Assembly: GCA_023442085.1 (NCBI GenBank)
Contig: JAEZMT010000084.1
Coordinates: forward strand, 1-12,084
Direction: 5' to 3'
Source of the DNA: Pseudomonadota bacterium
GTDB lineage: Bacteria > Pseudomonadota > Alphaproteobacteria > Rhizobiales > Xanthobacteraceae
DNA: 12,084 nt
The first letter of the stretch is position 1; each line of letters starts with the position of its first letter. The notes under the pieces are model-generated. The model was given only the letters and a program-made list of their open reading frames with translations, was not told where the DNA came from and did no database searches. This document shows, piece after piece, positions 1-6,556 of this stretch. The position numbers and the translations under genes are program-made.

Positions 1-69
1 GACGTGCGCAAGACCGCCAAAGCCTCGGTCAAAGCCGGTCAGGGCGACAAGGGCGACCGCAAGCGATAA
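1..69 (+). CDS. C-terminal tail of an unidentified protein (5' part outside window)
   Basis: The reading frame is open from the first base and ends at a TAA at 67-69. The 22 visible residues are rich in Lys/Arg, Gly and Asp (DVRKTAKASVKAGQGDKGDR, then KR). No domain is visible. Basic, low-complexity tails like this occur on many DNA- or RNA-binding proteins, for example Ku-type proteins, but identity cannot be decided from 22 residues. The stop lies 11 bases before the xthA start on the same strand, so the two may be co-transcribed. Confidence 0.5.
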   Translation, partial: DVRKTAKASVKAGQGDKGDRKR

Positions 70-80
70 GCTTTGCCGCC

Positions 81-926
81 GTGAAGATCGCCAGCTTCAA
101 TGTCAATGGTGTCAACGGCCGGTTGTCGGTCCTGCTGCGTTGGCTCGCGGAGGCGCAGCCGGACGCGGTTTGCCTGCAGGAGCTGAAGGCGCCCAGCGAA
201 CGCTTCCCGATCCGCGAGATCGAGAAGGCCGGCTACGGCGCGATCTGGCAGGGTCAGAAGAGTTGGAACGGGGTCGCGATCCTCGCGAGAGGCAGCGAGC
301 CGATCGAGACGCGCCGCGCCCTGCCTGGAGAGGGGGACGACAGCCAGAGCCGCTACATCGAAGGGGCGGTCGACGGCATTCTCATCGGGTGCCTCTATCT
401 ACCCAATGGCAATCCGGCGCCCGGGCCGAAGTTCGACTACAAGCTCGACTGGTTCCGGCGCCTTGCCGCCTATGCGGAAGAGCTTCTCGAGCTTGAGGTT
501 CCGGTGGTTCTCGCTGGCGACTACAACGTGATGCCGACCGACCTCGACGTGTACAATCCCGAACGGTGGCGCGACGATGCGCTCTTTCGCCCCGAGGTCC
601 GCGCCCTGTTCGCGGCGCTGGTCGAGCAGGGCTGGACCGATGCCCTGCGTTCTCTGCACCCCGGCGAGGCCCTCTACACGTTCTGGGACTATTTCCGGAA
701 CGCCTGGGGGCGCAATGCAGGGCTGAGGCTGGACCATTTTCTCCTGAGCCCAGGCCTCGTGCCCCGCCTGGCCGCAGCCGAGGTTGATCGCGCCGTGCGA
801 GGCTGGGAGAAGGCAAGCGATCACGCCCCCGTATGGATCGAACTGGCCGAGGAGGAGAGCGCGGACCGGGCGAATGGAAAGCTGACGGCGCCCTCTCAAT
901 CACGAGCGCGCGCGACGCGCCGGTGA
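81..926 (+). CDS. xthA: Exodeoxyribonuclease III (AP endonuclease family 1)
   Basis: A 281-residue enzyme of the exonuclease-endonuclease-phosphatase fold. The family is Mg-dependent, removes 3' nucleotides and 3' blocking groups, and cuts at abasic sites during base excision repair in the cytoplasm. The metal and catalytic residues are in the usual order: N7 in SFNVNG, E34 in LQELK, Y106 in YLPNG, D147 and N149 in AGDYN, D218 in LDHFL, and the closing SDH at 246-248. The start is a GTG at 81. It is preferred because the family begins directly with MKIASFNVNG and no upstream start fits, although no strong Shine-Dalgarno is visible. About 25 residues after the catalytic core form a basic, low-complexity tail, slightly longer than usual. 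It follows the partial frame by 11 bases. Some alphaproteobacteria carry two XthA paralogues, and which one this is cannot be told here. Confidence 0.93.
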   Translation: MKIASFNVNGVNGRLSVLLRWLAEAQPDAVCLQELKAPSERFPIREIEKAGYGAIWQGQKSWNGVAILARGSEPIETRRALPGEGDDSQSRYIEGAVDGILIGCLYLPNGNPAPGPKFDYKLDWFRRLAAYAEELLELEVPVVLAGDYNVMPTDLDVYNPERWRDDALFRPEVRALFAALVEQGWTDALRSLHPGEALYTFWDYFRNAWGRNAGLRLDHFLLSPGLVPRLAAAEVDRAVRGWEKASDHAPVWIELAEEESADRANGKLTAPSQSRARATRR

Positions 927-936
927 GGTCGCGCGC
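908..936. terminator. Hairpin between convergent genes
   Basis: A 9-bp perfect stem (GCGCGCGAC at 908-916 pairs with GTCGCGCGC at 928-936) has an 11-base loop that contains the xthA stop codon. It sits where xthA and the minus-strand hydrolase converge, so a two-way transcription end is plausible. There is no T-run on either side, so this may be only a GC-rich fold. Confidence 0.3.
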
Positions 937-954
937 TCCGGCCGTTAAAGGCCG

Positions 955-1953
955 TCACGCACGCGATCTTGGAGCCACGCGTTCGCCGCCTTCGCGCGAA
1001 GCACGATCCACCTCTTCGATGGCAGACATGACTTCGGCGGTCGCCGTGTGGTGCACCATGTGACCGCCGGCCTTGACCCGCCTGAGCGAGCTGCCTGCGA
1101 TCAGCTCATGCAGGCGGCGAGACTGCTTGTCGATATCCACCACCCGATCGCCTTCCCCCGCGACGAGGGCGACCGGCATCGCGAGCGCGTCATACCTTTC
1201 TCTTGCGCCGTAAGCCGCAGGAACCATCAGCAGTGATTCCGCCGCGGCGGCGCGCAACTGGGACGGGCGCAGGGCCATGTCCCGCGGAAAGGCCCGGAAC
1301 TTCGCCGGAATTTTCGCCGGGGCGAAGAGGTTGCGCAGCATCTGGCGCCAGGTGACCCGGGCAAGGAGCGGCGAAACCGTGTAGCGGAGCACGTCACCGA
1401 CAACGGGGATGGCCGGTCCGCCGAGCGCGACCGCATCGGCACGGAAATCCGGGAAGTAATAGCCGGACGCCAGCACCAGACCCGACACCGCCTCGGGATG
1501 GTCCGCCGCCAAGCGGACCGCGACGCAGGCGCCCCATGAGTGGCCAAACAGAAGAAAGCGCGAAACCCCGAGCCGAATGAGCGCCTTGCGGAAAAGCTCC
1601 GCCTGCGCGGCCGCTGTCCAGACGGCGGTGCGCGGCCGCGAGCTGTGTCCGAAGCCGGGGCGATCGAAGGCGACGACCCGATATTGGGTGGCGGCCGCTG
1701 CCATCAGACCGCTTGCATCGAGATCGTCGAGGCTCACGCCATTGCCATGGAGCAATACCAGAGGCTCGCCGGATCCGCGCTCCACTTAATGAAGGCGCAC
1801 GCCATCCACATCGATGAACGCGCCAGAGGGAGGGTTCAGCCGCTCCGTGTCCCGTGCGATCAGGGCATTGGCGACGGCCGCTGCGACACCGGCCGCGACC
1901 AGGGAGGCAAGGGTGATCTGCCGGTTGGAAAGACGAGAGAACAAGGCGAGCAC
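955..1953 (-). pseudogene. Membrane-anchored alpha/beta hydrolase interrupted by an in-frame TAA
   Basis: The catalytic domain is intact in 955-1785 (276 codons from a GTG). It has an oxyanion-loop HGNG, nucleophile elbow GHSWG (S83), acid D213 in AGEGD and H242 in GGHMVHH, plus a cap domain around residues 115-190. Reading upstream in the same frame gives a TAA at 1786-1788. Before it are 55 more clean codons back to a GTG at 1951-1953, encoding a hydrophobic helix (LASLVAAGVAAAVANALI), a linker, and the family's pre-core strand FIDVDGVRLH. The expected continuation is RLHY-VERGSGEP, so the TAA sits where Tyr (TAC/TAT) belongs: a one-base nonsense change rather than a mis-chosen start. The restored length, 332 residues, suits anchored hydrolases of this type. 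Substrate is unknown. The GTG just after the TAA could allow reinitiation and yield a soluble, anchorless form, so some function may remain. A sequencing error is also possible. Confidence 0.75.
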
Positions 1954-2010
1954 TCCATGAAAGGCATGCTCGATGCCTCTATGAATTCAAAAATGTTGCA
2001 GTCGGCAGCA

Positions 2011-2035
2011 AACGCCACTCGTCCGGCGATGTTCC
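2011..2035 (-). promoter_or_regulatory. EcfG (general stress sigma)-type promoter for the hydrolase
   Basis: On the minus strand GGAAC (2035-2031) is followed after exactly 16 bases by CGTT (2014-2011). This matches the alphaproteobacterial EcfG/SigT consensus GGAAC-N16/17-CGTT. Transcription would start near 2004, about 50 bases before the GTG at 1953. Both elements match with correct spacing and orientation in non-coding DNA upstream of a gene. Activity itself is inferred. Confidence 0.6.
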
Positions 2036-2232
2036 TGCCGATACACGCGACGCGTCAGTATTCCGCGCGTCTCATGGGTACATTCTTTTTTAGCTCTGCT
2101 GCTGCGCACGCCATTCTTGCGCAACGGCGCTGTCGCGCGTTTCGAGGATGCGGCACAGGCCGTGCTTCGTTGCACGATGGAGTATGGGTCTCCTGATCTC
2201 TGCTGCGGGACACCTGATCGTCGCTCTTGCCG

Positions 2233-2258
2233 GGAACACCCGAGCCCGCTGCGCTGTT
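2233..2258 (+). promoter_or_regulatory. EcfG-type promoter for the 25-residue peptide gene
   Basis: GGAAC at 2233-2237 is followed after 17 bases by TGTT at 2255-2258, one mismatch from GGAAC-N17-CGTT. Transcription would begin about 2265, just ahead of the AGGAGG at 2275-2280, leaving a leader of about 20 bases. Orientation and distance fit the small gene at 2286. It is weaker evidence than the opposite motif because of the first-position mismatch. Confidence 0.45.
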
Positions 2259-2285
2259 CATCTCACATCAAAACAGGAGGTCATC

Positions 2286-2363
2286 ATGGGCCGAGGCATT
2301 CTACTGTGGCTGCTGGGCGTTCCGATCCCGATCATCATTCTCCTCTTCCTCTTCTTCAGGTAG
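2286..2363 (+). CDS. 25-residue single-helix membrane peptide
   Basis: ATG at 2286 is preceded by a near-perfect Shine-Dalgarno, AGGAGG at 2275-2280, five bases upstream, which fixes this start over longer in-frame ones. The peptide is a two-residue polar N-terminus with Arg (MGRG), one hydrophobic helix (ILLWLLGVPIPIIILLFLFF), then a final Arg and TAG. The central PIP would kink the helix, and Arg at both ends would hold it across the inner membrane. Very similar tiny proteins (MxRGILLWLLGIPIPII-like) are, to my recollection, frequent in proteobacteria as hypothetical proteins without assigned role. An EcfG-like promoter directly upstream suggests stress induction, and a hairpin follows 12 bases after the stop. 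Function is unknown; membrane stress response or modulation of a membrane partner is only a guess. Confidence 0.7.
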   Translation: MGRGILLWLLGVPIPIIILLFLFFR

Positions 2364-2375
2364 GCGTCGGAACAA

Positions 2376-2406
2376 GACACGGGCCAGCTCCATGCTGGCC
2401 AGTGTC
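2376..2406 (+). terminator. Long hairpin after the small peptide gene
   Basis: GACAC-G-GGCCAGC at 2376-2388 pairs with GCTGGCC-A-GTGTC at 2394-2406 around the loop TCCAT: 12 base pairs with one internal G-A mismatch. It starts 12 bases after the TAG at 2363. It lacks a T-run on the plus strand, so intrinsic termination would be weak. It could also be read from the minus strand behind the dehydrogenase gene, where TTGTT follows. Confidence 0.45.
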
Positions 2407-2451
2407 TCCACCACCTCGCCGCACGGCGTAGAAGCTGATCGGAAGCACAGA

Positions 2452-2478
2452 AGCCCGGCTGCCGTTGGCAGCGGGGCT
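2452..2478 (-). terminator. Hairpin after the dehydrogenase gene
   Basis: AGCCCGGCTGCC at 2452-2463 pairs with GGCAGCGGGGCT at 2467-2478 around a three-base loop, 11 of 12 positions paired. On the minus strand it lies ten bases past the TAG of the short-chain dehydrogenase (2489-2491) and is followed by TCTGTGCTT, a modest T-containing stretch. Position and stem strength fit a factor-independent terminator for that gene. Confidence 0.5.
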
Positions 2479-2488
2479 GGTGCCGCGT

Positions 2489-3283
2489 CTAGCCGGCCCG
2501 GCAGGACAGGCCGCCATCCACCGGCAGGCTGACGCCGGTGATGTAGCCAGCCTCGTCGGAGGCGAGGAAAAGCGCGGCGTTGGCGATATCCCACGCGGTG
2601 CCCATCTTGCCGGTGGGGCAGGCGGCGTCGCGCGCCGCGACCATCGCCTCGGCATCGGCGTATTGGCCGGAAATCTGCTGGAAGATCAGCGGCGTGTTCA
2701 TCAGGCCGGGCATGATCGCGTTCACGCGGATGCCGTCCTTCGCATATTGAAGGGCGAGGCCCATGGTGAAGTTGTTCACCGCCGCCTTCGCCGCGTAATA
2801 GGCGATGTAGGGATAGCCGGTGTAGCGCACCGCCGCGATGGACGAGACGTTGACGATGGCGCCAGAGCGCCGCGCCAGCATGTGCGGCAGCACGTGCTTG
2901 CAGGTGAGGAAGCAGCCGGTGACGTTGAGGTCGATGGTGCGATGCCACGCCGCCTCGTCCAGCTCGATGGGGCCGCCCATGGTGGCGTAGCCCACATTGT
3001 TGTGCAGCACGTCGATGCGCCCGTGGGCCGCCATGACCTGCGCCACAACATTAGCCACGGCATCGGAACTGGTCACGTCGCAGGCCAAGGCGGAGGCGGC
3101 GCCGCCCTCGGCCGCGATGATCTCCAAGGTCGCCTCGGCAGCCGCCGGGTTCACGTCGACGCACACCACGTGGGCGCCGTTGCGCGCGAAGGTCACCGCC
3201 GTCGCCTTGCCGTTGCCCCAGCCCGGCCCGACGGAGCCGGCGCCGAACACGATCGCGATCTTGCCTTCAAGCCGCTTGCTCAT
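2489..3283 (-). CDS. Short-chain dehydrogenase/reductase (SDR)
   Basis: A 264-residue classical SDR, a cytoplasmic NAD(P)-dependent oxidoreductase of unknown substrate. The Rossmann nucleotide loop is the extended form GAGSVGPGWGNG (14-25), seen in one SDR subgroup in place of plain TGxxxGIG. D43 at the end of the second strand favours NAD over NADP. NNVG is at 95-98, and the catalytic set is N120 (DLNVTG), S147 (NVSS), Y162 and K166 (YYAAK). The C-terminus has the usual ITGVSLPVDGG. The start is the ATG at 3283 because the family begins a few residues before the first strand (MSKRLEGKIAIV); the open frame continues upstream to 3490 but that part is not SDR-like. It is divergent from the Coa1-type gene, across 230 bases with no clear promoter; a small palindrome GGCGC-AAA-GCGCC lies at 3310-3322. 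It stands alone, so the substrate cannot be inferred. Confidence 0.88.
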   Translation of the reverse strand: MSKRLEGKIAIVFGAGSVGPGWGNGKATAVTFARNGAHVVCVDVNPAAAEATLEIIAAEGGAASALACDVTSSDAVANVVAQVMAAHGRIDVLHNNVGYATMGGPIELDEAAWHRTIDLNVTGCFLTCKHVLPHMLARRSGAIVNVSSIAAVRYTGYPYIAYYAAKAAVNNFTMGLALQYAKDGIRVNAIMPGLMNTPLIFQQISGQYADAEAMVAARDAACPTGKMGTAWDIANAALFLASDEAGYITGVSLPVDGGLSCRAG

Positions 3284-3513
3284 CTCGAAAGTCCTGGAAT
3301 GTGTGTTGAGGCGCAAAGCGCCGTCGCGGGACGTCGCGCATGTTCTAGACGAAATCCGTCGAGATCCACGGCTCGGCGATGACCGGCACAGCCCTGCGAC
3401 CAGCGCGACCATATAGCCGATGATGGGTTTCATGCCCGCGTCGGCACGCCGCTCAACTCCCACTTGCCTCGGCGCTCCGAAACACGCCATCGTGCGACGA
3501 GGAGATTGCCACG

Positions 3514-4146
3514 ATGACCAACGAAGCCCTGAATGACCCAGCGGAAATCCCGCCCGAACTCGACCGCTGGAACTGGGGCGCCTTCTTTCTCAACTGGATC
3601 TGGGGCATTGGCAATTCCACCTGGATCGCGCTGCTCGCGCTCATCCCGCTCGTCAACCTCGTCATGATGATCGTGCTGGGCTTCAGGGGCAGCCGCTGGG
3701 CCTGGCGCAATCGCACCTGGCGCAGTCCCGATCAGTTCCGCCGCACCCAGCGCGCCTGGGGCATCGCCGGCCTGCTCGTCTGGATCGTCGTCGTGGGCGG
3801 ATTCGGCACGATGTTCTACACCATGCCGGGCATCCTGAAGAATACGGACGCTTACGCGCAGATCATGAAGGCGGTGCAGTCCGACCCGCAGGTCATCAGC
3901 GCGCTGGGCCCGAACATCCAGGACGGCTTCTGGGTATTCGGGCAGGTGACGGTCGATGGGAATGGCGGCGGCGCGGCGAGCTACAGCATCCCCATTCATG
4001 GGGACAAGGGATCGGGGAAGGCCATCGCCCAGGCGACCCGCGAGGGCAACCGCTGGACCATCCGGCAACTCGTCGTCACCGTGGATGGCCGGCAGACACC
4101 CATCATCCTCATCCGCAACGGGCGGCCGGGCGGCATCGGCGCCTGA
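3514..4146 (+). CDS. Two-helix membrane protein with C-terminal Coa1-like domain
   Basis: 210 residues. A soluble N-terminus (1-20) is followed by an aromatic-rich stretch WNWGAFFLNWIWGIG (19-33), a first membrane helix at about 37-57, a basic loop with RGSRWAWRNRTWR, and a second helix at about 83-104. The rest (about 110-200) resembles the Coa1/Tim21-type fold annotated in bacteria as cytochrome c oxidase assembly factor Coa1 family: a conserved-looking block FGQVTVDGNGGGAASYSIP, then an alternating pattern ending in WTIRQLVVTVDG. Between the helix and this domain lies a phosphate-free linker that should face the periplasm. The start has a good ribosome binding site, ACGAGGAGA, 8 bases ahead. 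No cytochrome oxidase gene is near, so a role in oxidase assembly is by family name only. The hydrolase gene follows after 85 bases on the same strand and may share its transcript. Confidence 0.72.
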   Translation: MTNEALNDPAEIPPELDRWNWGAFFLNWIWGIGNSTWIALLALIPLVNLVMMIVLGFRGSRWAWRNRTWRSPDQFRRTQRAWGIAGLLVWIVVVGGFGTMFYTMPGILKNTDAYAQIMKAVQSDPQVISALGPNIQDGFWVFGQVTVDGNGGGAASYSIPIHGDKGSGKAIAQATREGNRWTIRQLVVTVDGRQTPIILIRNGRPGGIGA

Positions 4147-4231
4147 GCGGCGCGGATGCCGCGGGATCGCGGCCTTTGCGCGCGACCGGAAGTGTGCGAC
4201 CAAGCGCGGGGTTTCGCAGGGGAAAGCCGGC

Positions 4232-5356
4232 ATGTGCACAGCGCTCGTCTATGGTGATGCCGCGGGGCGGTCCTATCTCGGCCGCACGCTCGAACTGACG
4301 ATGGATCTGCCTTACGAGGTCGTCTGGTTCCCGGCGGGTTTCCCTGTGACCTCGCAGGCGCCCGGCCATCCGGCGCTCGCCTATGCGGTCGATCATGCCT
4401 TCCTCGCCATCACCATGCCCTGGCGCGTGCCGACGCCCGAAGCGCCGCTCGGCATGGCGGATCTCAAGGTCATCGAGGGGCTGAACGACAAGGGCCTCAC
4501 GTTCAGCCTCCTGTCCTATCCCGCCGCCGCCGGCCGCGCGCAGGGGGTGGAGATGACGCGCGCTGTGCTCGCCGCTTCCGATCTCGGCAGCTGGGTGCTC
4601 GGCCGGTTCGCGAGCGTGGCGGAGGTGAAGGCGGGCCTCGCCGCGCAGCCTGTGGTGCTGGAGGCGCTGGCGCTGCTGCAGGGGGCAGTCTCGCCCTTCC
4701 ATTATGTGGTGAACGACGCTGCTGGCGCCTCGCTGGTGATCGAGTTCCACAAGGGTGAGATGCAGCTCTACGACAACCCCGTGCGGGTGATGACCAATGG
4801 CCCCCGCTTCGACTGGCACCTGACCAATCTCGACAATTACACCTTCCTCAGCAATGTCGACCGTGCCACGGCGACCTTCGGCGGCTATGCGGCGCGCCAG
4901 CCTGATTCCGGCATCGCCACGGCGGGGCTGCCGTCTTCCAGCACGTCGGTCGGGCGCTTCGTGCGGGCGGTCTATTATGCCGAGTTCACCGAGAAGGCGG
5001 ACACGCCCGATGGGGCGGTGAACGCGCTCGCGCATGTGATGAACACCTTCGACCGGCCGCGCGGCGTGTCCATCGACTATCCCAGCGAAGGTGGCGGCCA
5101 CATGGAGGTGGCGGGGCTGCAGGAGGATGCCGCACGGCCCTACGCCACCGAATTCACCTCCTGGACCAGCCTCTCCGACCTCGGCCGGCTGCTGTTCTTC
5201 GTGCGCGACTATGCCGGCATGAACTTCACACGCTTCGACCTGACCGCGCTTCGGGATGCGGCGCAGCCGCTCACGATCCCTTTGAGCCGCCTGTCGGCGC
5301 TGCCGGCGGACGCGACCGGATCGCTGAAAGCGGCAGCCAAGGCGGAAGCCGGATGA
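4232..5356 (+). CDS. Linear amide C-N hydrolase, choloylglycine hydrolase / penicillin acylase family
   Basis: 374 residues, an N-terminal-nucleophile hydrolase. The family cleaves amide bonds of conjugated bile acids, penicillin V or acyl-homoserine lactones. The start MCT is fixed by chemistry: removal of Met exposes Cys2 as nucleophile. Other family positions are present: R18 (GRTLE), E21 where bile salt hydrolases carry Asp, N85 (GLND), N189 (MTNGPRFDW, followed by HLTNLDNY) and R242 (SVGRFVR). No signal peptide precedes Cys2, since the upstream frame is not hydrophobic, so the enzyme should be cytoplasmic, unlike many Gram-negative relatives that are exported. The ribosome binding site is GGGGAAAG, 4-5 bases ahead of ATG. 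Bile salts are an unlikely substrate in an environmental alphaproteobacterium; N-acyl amides such as quorum signals are a plausible alternative but unproven. It converges with the cupin gene, ten bases apart. Confidence 0.85.
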   Translation: MCTALVYGDAAGRSYLGRTLELTMDLPYEVVWFPAGFPVTSQAPGHPALAYAVDHAFLAITMPWRVPTPEAPLGMADLKVIEGLNDKGLTFSLLSYPAAAGRAQGVEMTRAVLAASDLGSWVLGRFASVAEVKAGLAAQPVVLEALALLQGAVSPFHYVVNDAAGASLVIEFHKGEMQLYDNPVRVMTNGPRFDWHLTNLDNYTFLSNVDRATATFGGYAARQPDSGIATAGLPSSSTSVGRFVRAVYYAEFTEKADTPDGAVNALAHVMNTFDRPRGVSIDYPSEGGGHMEVAGLQEDAARPYATEFTSWTSLSDLGRLLFFVRDYAGMNFTRFDLTALRDAAQPLTIPLSRLSALPADATGSLKAAAKAEAG

Positions 5357-5366
5357 GCGCGCAGGC

Positions 5367-6512
5367 CTATTCGTAGAGATAGCCCACGGGGCTGCCGGCG
5401 AGGCGGTCGCTGCGCAGGTCGGCGCGGGTGATGATCCGGCCGGCGAGGGCGTCGATCTCGTCGCGCTGGCCGGGCGTCCACATCTTCAGCGCGTCGAAGC
5501 CGTTGAGGAGGCCGAGCCGGAGGATCTGTGTGTCGTCGCCGACATCCGTGAGCCGGATGGCGCCCTTGCCGGCGGTCACCGTATCGCCCGTGCCCAGCTC
5601 GATCGTCTTGCCCGCGCCGTCGATGAAGCCGGCGGTGCCGCGGATGATGCGGTAGACCACGACTTCGCCCTTGGCGAGCCCCTCCGCGTCGGCCGCCATG
5701 GCGGACTTGGGCAGCACCGCCCCGCCGCGCGGATCGGTGGCGATGATGTGGCCGGTGACGAGATTGCCGCTCGGCGCCTCGATGCCGAGGTCACGCACAT
5801 GCACCGGCATGGCCGAGGCCACCGGACCGAGCGCGTCGGCGGGATAAAGGCGGAAGAGGGCGTCGAGGGCGAGCGGATCCTGAACCCAGAAGCCCGCGCC
5901 CGCCGGGCGGTTGTGCAGCGGATGCTTCCAGGCGGTACGGGGCGTCTCGTCCTCGCGGATCTTGTCGGGGCCGACCACCGTGGGGTTCGGGAAGGTGGAG
6001 GGATCGGTGATGAAGGCTTCGAGGAACTTGCCCGAATAGCCCATGCAGAGCGGGTCCGGCACCACGGTCTGCGGCGTCTTCAGGTTTTCTTCCGTCGAGA
6101 GGCCGGACCAGGTGTAGAAGAGCTGGCGATGGACGATGGCGCTCTGCAGCATCACCGCGCCCGGCCCCACGTAATGGAGCTTGCCATCGTAGTCGAAGGT
6201 GAACATGCCCGAGGTGACGAGCACCAGCTGGAAGCCGCCGGGCGGCAGATGCAGATGGAAGTCGGTCGGCCCGGTGTCTTCCCGGTAGATGGGCAGGTTG
6301 GTCGCCACCTCCTGCAGCAGGAAGGCGCCGTTGTTGGCGTGAAGCCCTTCCAGCGCCCGGTGATAGAGCGCTTGCGGCCGGTACACCGGATCGTAGCTGA
6401 TGTCCTTGTAGCGATCGATCGCGATGAAGTCGGCGCGATTGAGGGCGATGGGCGCGCCATCCGGCTGCATGAGGCCGGGCCATTTGAAATCACCCATGGA
6501 CTGAAGACCCAT
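5367..6512 (-). CDS. Double-cupin protein of unknown function
   Basis: 381 residues. I do not recognise a named family. The N-terminal half contains a cupin-like barrel: HLH at 86-88 in DFHLHLPPGGF, strands LVLVTSGMFTFDYDG, the turn YVGPGAV, and H128 (IVHRQ), so a three-histidine metal site is possible; the usual Glu is not obvious. A second barrel-like repeat lies at about 283-335 (VVVYRIIRGTAGFIDGAGK, LGTGD, ILRLG) without metal histidines. The start is the ATG at 6512, with GGGAG placed 6-7 bases upstream. The frame stays open to 6695, but that part has no protein character and covers the promoter region. It is divergent from arsH across 287 bases and shares a 10-bp repeat with it. It could be a non-heme oxygenase or isomerase; nothing in the window decides this. 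Confidence 0.72.
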   Translation of the reverse strand: MGLQSMGDFKWPGLMQPDGAPIALNRADFIAIDRYKDISYDPVYRPQALYHRALEGLHANNGAFLLQEVATNLPIYREDTGPTDFHLHLPPGGFQLVLVTSGMFTFDYDGKLHYVGPGAVMLQSAIVHRQLFYTWSGLSTEENLKTPQTVVPDPLCMGYSGKFLEAFITDPSTFPNPTVVGPDKIREDETPRTAWKHPLHNRPAGAGFWVQDPLALDALFRLYPADALGPVASAMPVHVRDLGIEAPSGNLVTGHIIATDPRGGAVLPKSAMAADAEGLAKGEVVVYRIIRGTAGFIDGAGKTIELGTGDTVTAGKGAIRLTDVGDDTQILRLGLLNGFDALKMWTPGQRDEIDALAGRIITRADLRSDRLAGSPVGYLYE

Positions 6513-6556
6513 AGCAATCTCCCGGGCGCGAGGCGGATGCGTGGTTGTGATGACGC

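Larger units (their letters stand above)
1954..2285. other. Divergent intergenic region, 332 bases
   Basis: This stretch separates the hydrolase start (minus) from the 25-residue peptide gene (plus). It holds two EcfG-type promoter motifs, listed separately, and a ribosome binding site AGGAGG at 2275-2280. Bases about 1981-2100 are clearly more AT-rich than the flanks. Short open frames on both strands here have no good ribosome binding site and no recognisable protein character. Apart from the promoters I see no RNA gene or repeat. Confidence 0.6.

Noticed and set aside
1540..2196. A 218-codon plus-strand frame covering the hydrolase anchor and intergenic region
   Set aside because: It has no ribosome binding site, low-complexity composition and no domain. 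The opposite strand reads as a conserved hydrolase N-terminus through the same bases.
3310..3322. Small palindrome GGCGC-AAA-GCGCC upstream of the dehydrogenase
   Set aside because: Five-base GC stems are frequent by chance in such DNA, and no second copy or known operator pattern accompanies it.
3284..3490. N-terminal extension of the dehydrogenase
   Set aside because: The 69 extra codons are not SDR-like. The family start MSKRLEGK sits at 3283 and the extension would occupy the whole divergent promoter region.
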